A stretch of DNA of 64,000 bases, from assembly GCF_002007235.1 (NCBI RefSeq), contig NZ_MUHW01000002.1, forward strand, positions 62,001 through 126,000, given 5' to 3'. The notes under the pieces were generated by a model. The model ran no database searches. It was not told the origin of the DNA and saw only the letters and a program-made list of their open reading frames with translations. The position numbers and the translations under genes are program-made. The DNA comes from Oribacterium sp. C9. GTDB lineage: Bacteria; Bacillota; Clostridia; Lachnospirales; Lachnospiraceae. Positions 52,819 to 63,015 of the stretch are shown one piece after another. The number at the start of each line of letters is the position of its first letter. The first letter of the stretch is position 1.

Positions 52819-54693
52819 TTAAATTTTTTCTAATTTTCGTAATATTTTATAGGAATCCTTGAAATACCTGTACATTTTTAATGTATAGTCTCCGAAAGAT
52901 TCTCCAAGAGCCATTTTATACACTCCCCACAGAGACCAAAGAAGACCTCCTATTCCCATGTAGGCTGTAACTATAGCATAGGCATCGTCTTCACTCAGTC
53001 CCCTCATGGCTATGCCTCCATCATCACATACACCGGAGGAGACTTCGGCATAAACCCTGATAAGCTCTTTCACTTCATCAAAGCTCATATAGGAGTATAT
53101 GGCAGCCATGGCGAGATCAACCAGCGGGTCTGCCATTCCCGCATATTCCCAGTCGATCATTTTAAGCCCTTCATCCGTAAAGATAAAGTTATCCTTAACA
53201 GAATCTATATGTGCTATGGTATGAGGTCTGTTAAGTGAAGAAACCCAATCCAGTACCTCTGATACCTCCATCCTTACCAGCGGGTAATCCTCAAACGGAA
53301 TCTGGGCATTGACATCCTTTATATCCTTCTCATATCCCATAAGCTCTTTTCGGAAATCAAACTCGTGATCCAGCTTAAGCCCGGAATTGTGGAGCCTTTT
53401 CAGAAGTGACATACATGCCGAAAGCTCCTCCTGCTTTCCATAGTCAGCATTTCTTGCCCCATTATAGTATCTGGAGATCTTATAGCCGTTTTCAGCATTG
53501 AAATACATAAGCTCCTCGGTTATTCCAAGTCCTGTAACAGCCTTATATACATCTCCCTCCTGCTTTCTGTTTATGAGCTTTTCAGTACCGGGTCCCGGAA
53601 TTCGGCAGATATATGCCTTTCCTCTGTACTGCTCCGGAGAATCCGCAGAATCGGAAACAGAGAAATACCATGACTTATTGGTCATGCCAGCCTTGAGGCA
53701 TCTGATGTTAACTATCTCAGACTCAGGAATTCCGAAGACTCCTGACACAAGCTGCATAGCCTTAGAGCCGGAATCATTGACATACTTTTCATCAAAGCGT
53801 CGAAGCTCCTCCAGATTTTCGAACTCATAGACCTCTCCATCCGGGCGCTTATTCACATACATCTCAGGGAGATTTCTCAGATTTCTGATAAGCACATCCT
53901 CCCAGTAGAACTGCTCAGTTCCCGGCATCTTATAGTAAGCCTCTATAAGAGGCAGAAATTTCTCTGAGAACTCTCTTGTGAAATATACCGGACCGTACAT
54001 GCACCATTTGTCAGTGCCTCCTACAGAAACACTCTTAATGGCACCGTTCTTGGCTGTTTCCATAGCCCACTCTCTTGTCTCCCCCTTCATGAAGGTGGCG
54101 GCATACCAGTTATCTGCTTCATAGGTATGATAAATATTATCTCTCATCCAGTTGTCCGAGGACAGGATGTAGCAATTCTTCCCCTTGAGAAAAGACCTGG
54201 CATGATGCATCGTAGCAAGAGTATTCTTTTCTGCAAATTCAGGATTATAAATTAGCTTCACATCGTACTTATCGATGAGATAATCGAACTTCTCCTTGAG
54301 ATATCCCACCATGATGGTGATGTCCTTTATCCCCACCTCATGAAGCTGCCTTATCTGTCTCTCGATCATTCGCTCTCCGAAAACCTCCAGAAGTCCCTTC
54401 GGAGTCTCATAGGTAAGGGGAACGAATCTTGATCCGAAACCCGAAGCAAGTATAAGGGCTCCGTCCACACGGTACCTTTCAAGAAGTCTTCTTCCCTTCT
54501 CAGTCATCTCATATGACACATTACGTCCGCGCCCTTCGGCATTGTCAAGCTTTACAAGATAGCCTTCAGAAACTGTATCGGCTATCAACCTATTGGTCTT
54601 TCCCAGGGATACTCCCAGCTGAAGAGCTATATCCCTCTGGGTACTTTCTTTGTTTTCATGAAGTGTACGTAAAATAACAATTGATTCTTTCAT
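52819..54693 (-). CDS. HTH-LicC-LicA fusion: phosphocholine cytidylyltransferase and choline kinase
   Basis: About 624 residues joining three modules (positions from the longer frame start at 54711). First is a winged helix (about 7-75, STQRDIALQLGVSLGKTNRL). Next is a nucleotidyltransferase (about 83-300) with ALILASGFGSRFVPLTYETP and KGLLEVFGERMIERQI, as in LicC. Last is an aminoglycoside phosphotransferase/choline kinase-like domain (about 316-630) with the catalytic HID-xxxx-N loop (501-508) and IDWEYAG (519-525), as in LicA. Together they would turn choline and CTP into CDP-choline. AAGG five bases before the second ATG favours 54693. LicB and LicD are absent from the window. The HTH role is unproven. 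Confidence 0.87.
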   Translation of the reverse strand: MKESIVILRTLHENKESTQRDIALQLGVSLGKTNRLIADTVSEGYLVKLDNAEGRGRNVSYEMTEKGRRLLERYRVDGALILASGFGSRFVPLTYETPKGLLEVFGERMIERQIRQLHEVGIKDITIMVGYLKEKFDYLIDKYDVKLIYNPEFAEKNTLATMHHARSFLKGKNCYILSSDNWMRDNIYHTYEADNWYAATFMKGETREWAMETAKNGAIKSVSVGGTDKWCMYGPVYFTREFSEKFLPLIEAYYKMPGTEQFYWEDVLIRNLRNLPEMYVNKRPDGEVYEFENLEELRRFDEKYVNDSGSKAMQLVSGVFGIPESEIVNIRCLKAGMTNKSWYFSVSDSADSPEQYRGKAYICRIPGPGTEKLINRKQEGDVYKAVTGLGITEELMYFNAENGYKISRYYNGARNADYGKQEELSACMSLLKRLHNSGLKLDHEFDFRKELMGYEKDIKDVNAQIPFEDYPLVRMEVSEVLDWVSSLNRPHTIAHIDSVKDNFIFTDEGLKMIDWEYAGMADPLVDLAMAAIYSYMSFDEVKELIRVYAEVSSGVCDDGGIAMRGLSEDDAYAIVTAYMGIGGLLWSLWGVYKMALGESFGDYTLKMYRYFKDSYKILRKLEKI

Positions 54694-54840
54694 CATATCC
54701 TTACCATCCACAGATCATTTATCCCCAAAATAATTCAAAGGAGATCTTTACTTGCTTTTATGTTCACATTTTAAATATTTTCTCATATTTTGAACATGAT
54801 AACATTATTATTTCATGAATACAAGTTTAATATATAAAAT

Positions 54841-54876
54841 GAGCACCTTCCTGCCGGAAGAGGCAGAAAAGTGCTC
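54841..54876 (-). terminator. Terminator of glnN
   Basis: Long stem with GAGCAC / GTGCTC ends and inner TTCTGCC / GGCAGGA pairs, followed by ATTTTAT on the minus strand. Confidence 0.85.
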
Positions 54877-54906
54877 TGATGGTTTAATAAAATATGTTTT
54901 TTCGGC

Positions 54907-57042
54907 TTAGGGCTCGGAAACCTCGAAGATAAGATCGCCATAGCTCGGATATGGCCAAAGATCCTTATCTACTATCTGCTCAAGCTCATCTACAGGGGCA
55001 CGTAAAGCCTTCATTGCAGGAACGATGACATCATGGTAGTCATGAGCCTTCTTCTCTGCATTCTTTTCCTTGCCGTACTTCTCAACATAATCAAAAAGCT
55101 CTGTACGTGCGCTGTCCATATCCGAAAGAAGCTTTGAAGCTCTTTCGAGGAGTCTCTGCTGAACGCTCACATCAGCCCCCGGACATGCAGTAAGCACCTT
55201 GTTGATAGAATCCGCAAGTCTGGTTGTGTAATGAATAACCGCTGGGATAATCTGCTTTCCTGAGATGTTGATCATGGCACGGGCTTCAATGTTTGTAACC
55301 TTAACGTAGTGCTCGTACTCAACCTCTGTACGACTCTCAAGCTCTGACTGAGTATAGATACCAAATTCCTTGAAAAGCTTTACAGCCTTTTCTGTTGTAA
55401 GAGCAGGGATTGCATCTACCATGGACGGAAGATTCGGAAGACCTCGTCTCTCAGCTTCCTTAACCCAATCCTCACTGTATCCGTTTCCATTGAAGATTAT
55501 CCTCTGGTGCTCTGTAAGGAGTTTCTTTATGTAGTCATGACAGGCTGTCTTGAAATCCTCAGCCTTCTCAAGTACATCCGCAGCCTCTTTGAACTGTTCA
55601 GCCACTATTGAATCGAGAATGATATTGGCACTTGCTATGGAATCACTTGAACCGACCATACGGAACTCGAACTTGTTTCCTGTAAAGGCAAACGGTGATG
55701 TACGGTTACGATCCGTTACGTCCGCATAAAGATCCGGCATGGTGTTGACACCGGTAGGGAGTTTCTTGCCCTTCTTAGAGTTGGTAGCATATCCTGTACC
55801 GATAAGCTGCTGAACAACATCCTCAAGCTGTGTTCCTATAAATGCTGAAATAATGGCAGGTGGTGCCTCATCCGCTCCAAGTCTGTGCTCGTTTCCAACA
55901 TCTGCCGCACTAAGTCTCAGAAGATCAGCGTGCTTGTCTATAGCCGCGAGAACACAGGCAAGAACCAGAAGGAACTGAATGTTGTCGTGAGGAGTATCTC
56001 CCGGGCTCATGAGGTTAATGCCATCGTCTGTCACAAGTGACCAGTTATTGTGCTTACCTGAACCGTTGATTCCCTCAAACGGCTTCTCATGGAGAAGACA
56101 CTCGAGACCATGCTTTGGTGCGGTCTTCTTCATAACCTCCATAACAAGCTGGTTATGATCTACCGCAAGATTTGCCTCATCATAAACAGGAGCGAGCTCA
56201 TGCTGAGCCGGAGCTACCTCATTGTGCTCTGTCTTGGCTGTTACACCCAGCTTCCAGAGCTGCACATCCACGTCTCTCATAAACTCAGCGATCCTGTGGC
56301 GGATGGAACCGAAATAATGATCGTCCAGTTCCTGTCCCTTTGCAGGCATAACACCGAACAGGGTACGACCGGTATATATGAGATCCTTACGCTTTAAATA
56401 CTTGTTTCTGTCAACAAGGAAATACTCCTGCTCTGCACCTACAGACGGCTTTACAGACTTTGTGGTGGTATTTCCGAAAAGACGGAGAACTCTCAATGCC
56501 TGCTCATTTATGGCCTGCATTGAACGAAGAAGTGGTGTTTTTGTATCGAGAGCCTCACCTCCAAAGGAGCAGAAGGATGTGGGGATACACAGAGTCACGA
56601 TATCATTATCGTCACCCTCATGACGGAGGAAAGCAGGGCTGGTACAATCCCAGATGGTATAGCCTCTTGCCTCAAATGTCGCACGAAGTCCTCCTGACGG
56701 GAAAGAGGAAGCGTCAGCTTCACTTCTTACAAGCTCTTTTCCGGAAAACTCCATGATAACCTTACCGTTCTGATCAGCGGCAGAAATGAAAGAGTCATGC
56801 TTCTCGGCAGTTATGCCTGTCAAAGGCTGGAACCAGTGAGTATAATGAGTCGCTCCATGCTCCAACGCCCACTCTTTCATCGCCTGTGCGACGGAATCAG
56901 CTATCGTTGGATCAAGTTCATAGCCCTCAGTGATAGTCTTCTTGAGCTTCTTATATACAGCCTTCGGAAGACGTTCCTGCATAACCTTGTCGTTGAAGAC
57001 ATCTTCGCCAAAGATCTCGGCGACGTTCAGAACACCATTCAT
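54907..57042 (-). CDS. glnN: Glutamine synthetase type III (GlnN)
   Basis: Makes glutamine from glutamate, ammonia and ATP. The 711-residue length and the motifs [35 protein letters not shown] and GSGKHNNWS are typical of the GSIII family found in Bacteroides and many Clostridia, distinct from the 450-residue GlnA. AAGGAG precedes the ATG. It forms its own transcription unit with promoter and terminator. No glnB or amtB lies adjacent. Confidence 0.97.
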   Translation of the reverse strand: MNGVLNVAEIFGEDVFNDKVMQERLPKAVYKKLKKTITEGYELDPTIADSVAQAMKEWALEHGATHYTHWFQPLTGITAEKHDSFISAADQNGKVIMEFSGKELVRSEADASSFPSGGLRATFEARGYTIWDCTSPAFLRHEGDDNDIVTLCIPTSFCSFGGEALDTKTPLLRSMQAINEQALRVLRLFGNTTTKSVKPSVGAEQEYFLVDRNKYLKRKDLIYTGRTLFGVMPAKGQELDDHYFGSIRHRIAEFMRDVDVQLWKLGVTAKTEHNEVAPAQHELAPVYDEANLAVDHNQLVMEVMKKTAPKHGLECLLHEKPFEGINGSGKHNNWSLVTDDGINLMSPGDTPHDNIQFLLVLACVLAAIDKHADLLRLSAADVGNEHRLGADEAPPAIISAFIGTQLEDVVQQLIGTGYATNSKKGKKLPTGVNTMPDLYADVTDRNRTSPFAFTGNKFEFRMVGSSDSIASANIILDSIVAEQFKEAADVLEKAEDFKTACHDYIKKLLTEHQRIIFNGNGYSEDWVKEAERRGLPNLPSMVDAIPALTTEKAVKLFKEFGIYTQSELESRTEVEYEHYVKVTNIEARAMINISGKQIIPAVIHYTTRLADSINKVLTACPGADVSVQQRLLERASKLLSDMDSARTELFDYVEKYGKEKNAEKKAHDYHDVIVPAMKALRAPVDELEQIVDKDLWPYPSYGDLIFEVSEP

Positions 57043-57104
57043 TCGTTAATCTCCTTTTACTCCCTTATGAAAGGAAAAATTGCGTATTTAGTTTTACTTT
57101 GCAG

Positions 57105-57134
57105 ATTGTAAACCACAGAATAAGTATGTGGCAA
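57105..57134 (-). promoter_or_regulatory. Promoter of glnN
   Basis: TTGCCA, 18 bases, TACAAT on the minus strand, giving a leader of about 60 bases. Confidence 0.65.
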
Positions 57135-57216
57135 GGAAAAAATATTTTGCTTTCGCTTAAAGACATTGAGAAAATTGTACAATTTACGCTTTGGCACACT
57201 CGAAAACTTTATCGCG

Positions 57217-57244
57217 AAAAAAGGAGCCGCCTTTTGGCGACTCC
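57217..57244 (-). terminator. Terminator of fba
   Basis: GGAGCCGCC / GGCGACTCC stem (one mismatch) with loop TTTT, followed by six T and then CGCGATAA on the minus strand, the same words that follow the gapA terminator. Confidence 0.85.
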
Positions 57245-57257
57245 TGAATAATTCACA

Positions 57258-58121
57258 TTAAGCCTTATTAGCTGATCCGAATACTGCGATCTTGTTCTTG
57301 CACTCGTTGATGATAGCCTCTGTGCCCGGCTTAAGAAGCTTACGAGGGTCATAGCCCTTGCCTTCCTTATCCTTGCCAGCCTCAACATACTCTCTTGTTG
57401 CCTTGGCAAATACGAGCTGAAGCTCTGTATTAACATTGATCTTTGATACTCCGAGAGAAATAGCCTTCTTGATCTGATCCTCAGGAATACCTGAACCGCC
57501 GTGAAGAACCAGTGGAACCTCACCGATCTGCTCCTTGATAGCTGCAAGAACACTAAAGTCAAGGCCCTTCCAATCAGCAGGATATACACCGTGAATGTTA
57601 CCGATACCTGCAGCAAGGAAATCAACACCGAGATCTGCTACCATCTTACACTCAGCAGGATCTGCCTTCTCGCCGTCAGATGCCACACCATCTTCAACGC
57701 CACCGATACCGCCAACTTCGGCCTCGATAGAAACTCCCTTATCATGTGCAAGCTTTACAAGCTCCTTTGTCTTTGCAACGTTCTCTTCGATATCATAGTG
57801 AGAACCGTCGAACATGATAGAAGTGAAACCAGCTTCGATACAAGCCTTTGAGCCTTCATATGTACCGTGATCAAGGTGAAGAGCTACAGGAACTGTGATT
57901 CCGAGTGTCTCGTCCATAGACTTAACCATAGCTGCAACTGTCTTGAATCCTGTCATGTACTTGCCTGCACCCTCAGATACACCGAGAATAACCGGAGACT
58001 TAACCTCTTCACAAGCGAGAAGAACTGACTTTGTCCACTCAAGATTGTTGATGTTGAACTGTGGAACTGCATAATGGCCTGCAAGAGCCTTATCCAGCAT
58101 TTCCTTTGCGTTTACTAACAT
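57258..58121 (-). CDS. fba: Fructose-bisphosphate aldolase, class II
   Basis: Zinc aldolase that splits fructose 1,6-bisphosphate. The 287-residue protein has HLDHGTYEGS (zinc His and catalytic Asp), MFDGSHYDIEENV, GIGNIHGVYP and LVLHGGSGIP with further zinc ligands, and INVNTELQ for phosphate binding. AGGAGG precedes the ATG. It is a single gene between glnN and thrC. The 360-base upstream gap (58122-58481) holds only the thrC terminator and no recognisable gene. Confidence 0.97.
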   Translation of the reverse strand: MLVNAKEMLDKALAGHYAVPQFNINNLEWTKSVLLACEEVKSPVILGVSEGAGKYMTGFKTVAAMVKSMDETLGITVPVALHLDHGTYEGSKACIEAGFTSIMFDGSHYDIEENVAKTKELVKLAHDKGVSIEAEVGGIGGVEDGVASDGEKADPAECKMVADLGVDFLAAGIGNIHGVYPADWKGLDFSVLAAIKEQIGEVPLVLHGGSGIPEDQIKKAISLGVSKINVNTELQLVFAKATREYVEAGKDKEGKGYDPRKLLKPGTEAIINECKNKIAVFGSANKA

Positions 58122-58440
58122 TTTATATCCTCCTAATGTGATAACTTATACGAAGTATGTGAATATATTAACATAGCTCGTATTGTATTTCTACAAGAAC
58201 ATGCAGAAACTGACGAATATTTCTCATGTCCCCATAAAATTCGAAGTTTAGAATGTCTATCTTGCAACATCCTCGTCTATCATAACATTTAAATAGCTGT
58301 AATGATACTTGGTTTGTAAAAAAATTCATTTAATACATCATATTAAGAGAAAGATTTCAAACGCAGCAGCAATCCGTCAGAAATATGTCCCCATTACAGT
58401 GTACGTATACGGATATCCACTCCTCAGAGCTCATAAAAAG

Positions 58441-58472
58441 CAAAAAAATCGGACTCCCTAAGGAATCCGATT
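58441..58472 (-). terminator. Terminator of thrC
   Basis: AATCGGA / TCCGATT stem around a 12-base loop and a run of T on the minus strand. Confidence 0.85.
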
Positions 58473-58481
58473 AAATATGTA

Positions 58482-59963
58482 TTATCCAAAAAGAAAACTT
58501 TCCACTGTCCTTTCCATCTCGGAAACTTCACATACAGTGTTGTGGCGGATCTCAGCACTGCGTACCTCTTTGATAGCCTTAGGCTCAGACACACCCGCTA
58601 TCTTCTGGAGAGCATCGATGACCTTGAATACATCCTCGTCATCTCCGTTCTCGCCGAGAGCCTTCATAACATTAGGTGAGAACTTGAACGGGCTCGCTGT
58701 AGATGCGATAACTGTCTTTGTCTTATCCCCCGTCTTCTCAACATACTGCTCGTATACTGCCTTGGCAACGGCTGTATGGGGATCTATAACGTAACCTGTC
58801 TTATCCTTGAGCTCCCTGATGGTAGCAAAAACAGAGTCTTCATCAGCATAGCCGCCGAAGAAGTCAGTGATGAATGCTCTCATGTCATCAGTGATCTCAT
58901 AAACACCGTTCTCCTTAAGCTCCTTCATAAGCTCAGCTGTCTTATCTGCGTTACAGCCTGTACTGAGATATATGAGTCTCTCAAGATTTGAGCTGATCAG
59001 GATATCCATGGAAGGACTTGATGTGAGAATGAACGGACGATTGCGATCGTACTTTCCGGTTCCGAAGAAATCAGTAAGTACACGATTCTCATTGGAAGCG
59101 CAGACAAGCTTTGCGATAGGAACGCCCATATGTTTTGCAAAATAAGCCGCAAGAATATTTCCGAAATTTCCTGTAGGAACACAGACATTGATCTTCTCGC
59201 CGTCCTTGATTTCCTTATTCGCGATGAGCTGGGCATAAGCGTAAACATAGTACGCAACCTGAGGAACCAGACGACCGATGTTGATGGAGTTGGCTGAACT
59301 TAAGATAACTCCCTTATTCTTAAGACCTGATGTGAACTCTCTGTCTCCAAAGATCTTCTTAACTCCGGTCTGAGCATCATCGAAGTTTCCGCGGATAGCT
59401 GCAGCATGAGTGTTCTTTCCGGGCTCTGTTCTCATCTGAAGCTCCTGGAATCTGGATACTCCACCGTATGGGTAGAACACTATGATCTCTGTTCCAGGTA
59501 CATCCGCGAAGCCTGCCATGGCAGCCTTTCCTGTATCTCCGGATGTAGCTGTAAGGATAACGATCTTATCTGTAACAGCGTTCTTTCTTGCACTTGTCAC
59601 CATAAAGTGAGGAAGGATAGAAAGTGCCATATCCTTGAACGCAATAGTCTTTCCATGGAAAAGCTCAAGGAAATATGCATCATCCTTCTTTACCAAAGGT
59701 GCTATGGCAGGAGTCTCAAACTTCTCGTCATAGGCAGAATTGATGCAGTGACGAAGCTCCTCCTCAGTGAAGTCTGTAAGGAATTCCTTTATTACTTCAT
59801 AGCAGAGATCCTGATAGGACATCTTGCTAAGTTCTGTAAGTGAAGTCTTGAGAGTCGGAATAGACTCCGGCATAAAAAGACCACCATCATCCGCAAGTCC
59901 CTTGAGGATAGCTTCAGAAGCCTGTAAACCCTTTTCTCCGCCACGTGTGCTGTTATAAAGCAT
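58482..59963 (-). CDS. thrC: Threonine synthase
   Basis: PLP enzyme making threonine from O-phosphohomoserine. The 493-residue length fits the longer class of the family. The PLP lysine is in FHGKTIAFKDMAL; TSGDTGKAAMAGF is the phosphate-binding loop; PTGNFGNILAAYFA is also typical. The start lies 11 bases inside the end of udk, with GGAGG upstream, so it is translationally coupled. The pairing with udk is not a pathway link. Confidence 0.96.
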   Translation of the reverse strand: MLYNSTRGGEKGLQASEAILKGLADDGGLFMPESIPTLKTSLTELSKMSYQDLCYEVIKEFLTDFTEEELRHCINSAYDEKFETPAIAPLVKKDDAYFLELFHGKTIAFKDMALSILPHFMVTSARKNAVTDKIVILTATSGDTGKAAMAGFADVPGTEIIVFYPYGGVSRFQELQMRTEPGKNTHAAAIRGNFDDAQTGVKKIFGDREFTSGLKNKGVILSSANSINIGRLVPQVAYYVYAYAQLIANKEIKDGEKINVCVPTGNFGNILAAYFAKHMGVPIAKLVCASNENRVLTDFFGTGKYDRNRPFILTSSPSMDILISSNLERLIYLSTGCNADKTAELMKELKENGVYEITDDMRAFITDFFGGYADEDSVFATIRELKDKTGYVIDPHTAVAKAVYEQYVEKTGDKTKTVIASTASPFKFSPNVMKALGENGDDEDVFKVIDALQKIAGVSEPKAIKEVRSAEIRHNTVCEVSEMERTVESFLFG

Positions 59964-60588
59964 TGGTATTGTTTCCTCCGTTTTCTAAAAGACTTTTGAT
60001 CTTCGTTTTCATAAGATCAAATGCTACATCATTCATTCCACTGTTGATAACGATATCAGCCTTGGCCTTTGTAGGTTCAACATAGAGATAATGCATAGGC
60101 TTTACGGTTGTAAGATACTGGGATGAAATATCCTCCACCTGTCTGCCTCTCTCCTTAACGTCACGGATGATTCGTCTGATGATACGCTCATCCGCATCTG
60201 CCTCAACATATATCTTGATATCAAAAAGTGAACGAAGTTCCGGATTCTCGAGGACCAGAATACCCTCGACTATAACGATCTTTGAAGGCTTAAGCTCTAC
60301 TGTCTCAGTTGTGCGATTGTGCTGAGAGTAATCATATACAGGGCACTGTGCTGTCTCGCCTCTTCGGAGTGCCTTTAAATGAGTAATGAGAAGATCTGTC
60401 TCAAATGCATCAGGTGAGTCATAATTGCTCTTCTGGCGGATCTCAAATGGTACGCCATCATTGGACTTGTAGTAATTATCGTGATAAATAACAGTAACCT
60501 TATCACCAAACTCGTCCTTGAGTCGGTTGGTAAATGTAGACTTGCCGGAACCTGAACCGCCGGCGATACCAATCATAATACAGCTCAT
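59953..60588 (-). CDS. udk: Uridine kinase
   Basis: Phosphorylates uridine and cytidine in pyrimidine salvage. The 211-residue protein has the P-loop GIAGGSGSGKSTF, YHDNYYK, NYDSPDAFE and IVEGILVL. AGAGG lies upstream. It overlaps thrC downstream. Confidence 0.95.
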   Translation of the reverse strand: MSCIMIGIAGGSGSGKSTFTNRLKDEFGDKVTVIYHDNYYKSNDGVPFEIRQKSNYDSPDAFETDLLITHLKALRRGETAQCPVYDYSQHNRTTETVELKPSKIVIVEGILVLENPELRSLFDIKIYVEADADERIIRRIIRDVKERGRQVEDISSQYLTTVKPMHYLYVEPTKAKADIVINSGMNDVAFDLMKTKIKSLLENGGNNTNAL

Positions 60589-60690
60589 ATTTCTTATACC
60601 TCTATTGAAAACGGGTCAAAATGACCCTTGAATTTACATTTACACCATTTAAGCATATTAACCTTGTGTTTTCAACCAAAGATAAAAGAA

Positions 60691-60713
60691 AAACCGGGTA
60701 CAGCACCCGGTTT
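60691..60713 (-). terminator. Terminator of the VanZ-like gene
   Basis: AAACCGGGT / ACCCGGTTT nine-base-pair stem with loop of five, followed by a T-tract on the minus strand. Confidence 0.9.
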
Positions 60714-60725
60714 CATAAGTTGAGG

Positions 60726-61241
60726 TTATGCCACAGATAGTCTTTTCCGGCAGATCACCTTTTCTGTTATTTTTTTCAATACATAAACAGCAAGAACACC
60801 CGCAAGCACCCCTGCCGAGTCTATGAAAACATCCACAAGCATACAGGATCTTCCCGGAACGAACAACTGGTGTATCTCATCCGTTACCGCATAAAGAGTT
60901 CCCAGTATATAAGCCAGTCGATATCTCCTGAATTCCGGAAGTGTCAGAAACTCTCCCACCGTCATACATAAAAGAGCACCGAGTATAGCATATTCCGTTG
61001 CATGAGCAGTCTTTCTGACAACGAAATCTATGTCCTCAGCCATGACCCTTTTTTCTTCTGGCGAAAGATTCAAAAATCCGGGAACACATACAGCCTCCAC
61101 CAGCTGTCCGATGAAAAGACTTGTTTCGGTTGACTTTTCGGCAGGCTGCGTCGAAAACAAAAATATCACCACCATCCAGATCACCGTCAGGATAAGTATA
61201 CTTTTTCGTCCATCGGGCTTTATCATCTTAGATCTGAACAT
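60726..61241 (-). CDS. VanZ-like family membrane protein
   Basis: Small membrane protein of 171 residues with four hydrophobic segments. The family motif is visible as VRKTAHATEYAILGALL and DEIHQLFVPGRSCMLVDVFI (with the conserved Asp/His/Gln). VanZ gives low-level teicoplanin resistance in Enterococcus; most relatives have no assigned role, and no other van genes are near. AAAGGAG lies nine bases before the ATG at 61241. Confidence 0.85.
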   Translation of the reverse strand: MFRSKMIKPDGRKSILILTVIWMVVIFLFSTQPAEKSTETSLFIGQLVEAVCVPGFLNLSPEEKRVMAEDIDFVVRKTAHATEYAILGALLCMTVGEFLTLPEFRRYRLAYILGTLYAVTDEIHQLFVPGRSCMLVDVFIDSAGVLAGVLAVYVLKKITEKVICRKRLSVA

Positions 61242-61257
61242 CCGCACATACTCCTTT

Positions 61258-61298
61258 AAAAAACATTATCCGGACCATTGTATCAGCTTATGCCGGAT
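61258..61298 (-). terminator. Probable terminator of the ABC cluster
   Basis: ATCCGG / CCGGAT arms around a 19-base loop, then AATG and six T on the minus strand, upstream of the VanZ-like gene. Confidence 0.6.
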
Positions 61299-61352
61299 AT
61301 TGGTAGCACTTTAGTCCATCGGCCCCCGGTACACTGCAGGCAAACACCACTA

Positions 61353-62075
61353 TCAGCCCTCTCTCAATTTCCTTCTTCTATGTGGGGTAATATGCCTTTT
61401 ACTGATATACAGTAAAAAGAATGAAAGTCCCCAGAAGGCAACAAAGATTCCCGGTATGATTCTGTCATCGGGTATTCCCAGCTGGGCTCTGAAGATCACA
61501 ACCATGAACATAACTGTATAGCTGACGAAGATAATAACGTATGCCACAGCCGTTGCCGCTGCCGTTGTGTAAGAGAAGGAGCTCACCATGATCCCTATAC
61601 TTGAACAGAAAACGGCTGAGGTCACGAGAAAAAAGATGAAAACCGTAAGCTGATACCATGTTATGCCACCGTATATGTAAACGGTTGCCAGTATAGGCGC
61701 CGAGGTAAATACAAGTAAAAGCAGGGATCCCAGAGCTCCCATCAGCTTTCCCGCCACTATATCCCATGGGTCCAGCTGTGTTGTGAGAAGCAGACCCAGG
61801 GTCTTTCGCTCCCTCTCACCGGAGATCGATGTGGCTGTAAGTGCAGGCGTTATGAGCAGGATGAGCAGTACCTCCGCTACTGCCGCAATATAATATATCC
61901 TCAAAAAATTCACATAAGATATTTCACCGGTCACTCTGGCGCTTCTGCTTACAAAAAAAAGATTGAACAGGACCAGCATGGACAGGCTTCCGTTCACCAG
62001 CGTCACAAGTGCCGGTAATGTAAAGCTTCTGGCACTGGTTATCTCATCCTTCCGAAAAATCGGATTCAGCCTCAT
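61353..62075 (-). CDS. ABC transporter permease (ABC-2 type)
   Basis: Integral membrane subunit of 240 residues with six hydrophobic segments. The cytoplasmic stretch SISGERERKTLGLLLTTQLD is the coupling region common in exporters of this type. The start has AAGGAG and lies 32 bases inside the ATPase gene, so the two are coupled. Substrate unknown. Confidence 0.88.
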   Translation of the reverse strand: MRLNPIFRKDEITSARSFTLPALVTLVNGSLSMLVLFNLFFVSRSARVTGEISYVNFLRIYYIAAVAEVLLILLITPALTATSISGERERKTLGLLLTTQLDPWDIVAGKLMGALGSLLLLVFTSAPILATVYIYGGITWYQLTVFIFFLVTSAVFCSSIGIMVSSFSYTTAAATAVAYVIIFVSYTVMFMVVIFRAQLGIPDDRIIPGIFVAFWGLSFFLLYISKRHITPHRRRKLREG

Positions 62076-63015
62076 AATAGGTCACTCTCCTTTCTTCTCT
62101 GGTTCCGGTCAGCTGAAGGAACAGAGCCTCCAGATTACCCTTCTCTCTGTGAAATCCCCTTACGGGCACTCCTGCCTCTACCAGCCTTTTCAAAAGATTG
62201 GATTCATCCTTTTTTGAACCGGTAAAGGTTATGAGAAGATCATTATTTCTGATACTTACAGAACGTACCATACGATCTGTTCTCAGGGCCTGCAATGCAG
62301 ACCCCAGACTTCCGGCTATGGAGATAATGATGGGGTTTGAAGCATTGACATGATCGAGCACCTCATCTATCTTTCCCTCCATCACCATATTTCCATGATC
62401 TATGATGCCTATATCCGTACAGAGCTCGGATATTTCATTGAGCACATTAGATGATATGATTATGGTCTTACCTGAATCAGCCAGATTTGCTATCATCTGG
62501 CGAAATTCAAATCTCGTGTTTGGATCAAGTCCCGCTGTAGGCTCATCCATTATCAGTATCTTTGGATCATGTATCAGAGCTCTTGCCAGACTAAGCTTCT
62601 GCTGGGCTCCTGTGTTCAACGAATCCATAAACTGTGTCTGCCTTTCCTGAAGCCCCACCATATTCAGAAGATTCTGTATCCTCCTTTTGGTCTTCTGGTC
62701 ATGCATATCATAGCATTCAGCAAAAAAATCCATGTACTCTATGATCCTGAGATTCGGGTAGCTTCCGGTATGATCGGGAACATAGCCTATCCTTTTTTTC
62801 AGTCGGCGTACATTGGAACCTGCCTCCATATCATCAACCATCACCGAGCCTTCATCAGGAAATTCCAGTCCGCACATCATCTGTATGGCAGTTGTCTTAC
62901 CGGCTCCGTTTGGTCCGACAAAGCCGTAAATTGCTCCATCCTCAATATGCATCGTAAGACCGTCCAGAGCATTCACATGCCCATAGCTCTTTTTAACATT
63001 TTCAAGCGATATCAT
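62044..63015 (-). CDS. ABC transporter ATP-binding protein
   Basis: ATPase subunit of 323 residues, with Walker A GPNGAGKTT, Walker B ILIMDEPTAGLD and the H-loop region. The signature motif is unusual: NTGAQQKLSLARAL instead of LSGGQ. A C-terminal extension of about 100 residues resembles the DUF4162-type tail of bacterial exporters. It overlaps the neighbouring genes at both ends (14 and 32 bases). Confidence 0.9.
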   Translation of the reverse strand: MISLENVKKSYGHVNALDGLTMHIEDGAIYGFVGPNGAGKTTAIQMMCGLEFPDEGSVMVDDMEAGSNVRRLKKRIGYVPDHTGSYPNLRIIEYMDFFAECYDMHDQKTKRRIQNLLNMVGLQERQTQFMDSLNTGAQQKLSLARALIHDPKILIMDEPTAGLDPNTRFEFRQMIANLADSGKTIIISSNVLNEISELCTDIGIIDHGNMVMEGKIDEVLDHVNASNPIIISIAGSLGSALQALRTDRMVRSVSIRNNDLLITFTGSKKDESNLLKRLVEAGVPVRGFHREKGNLEALFLQLTGTREERRVTYYEAESDFSEG

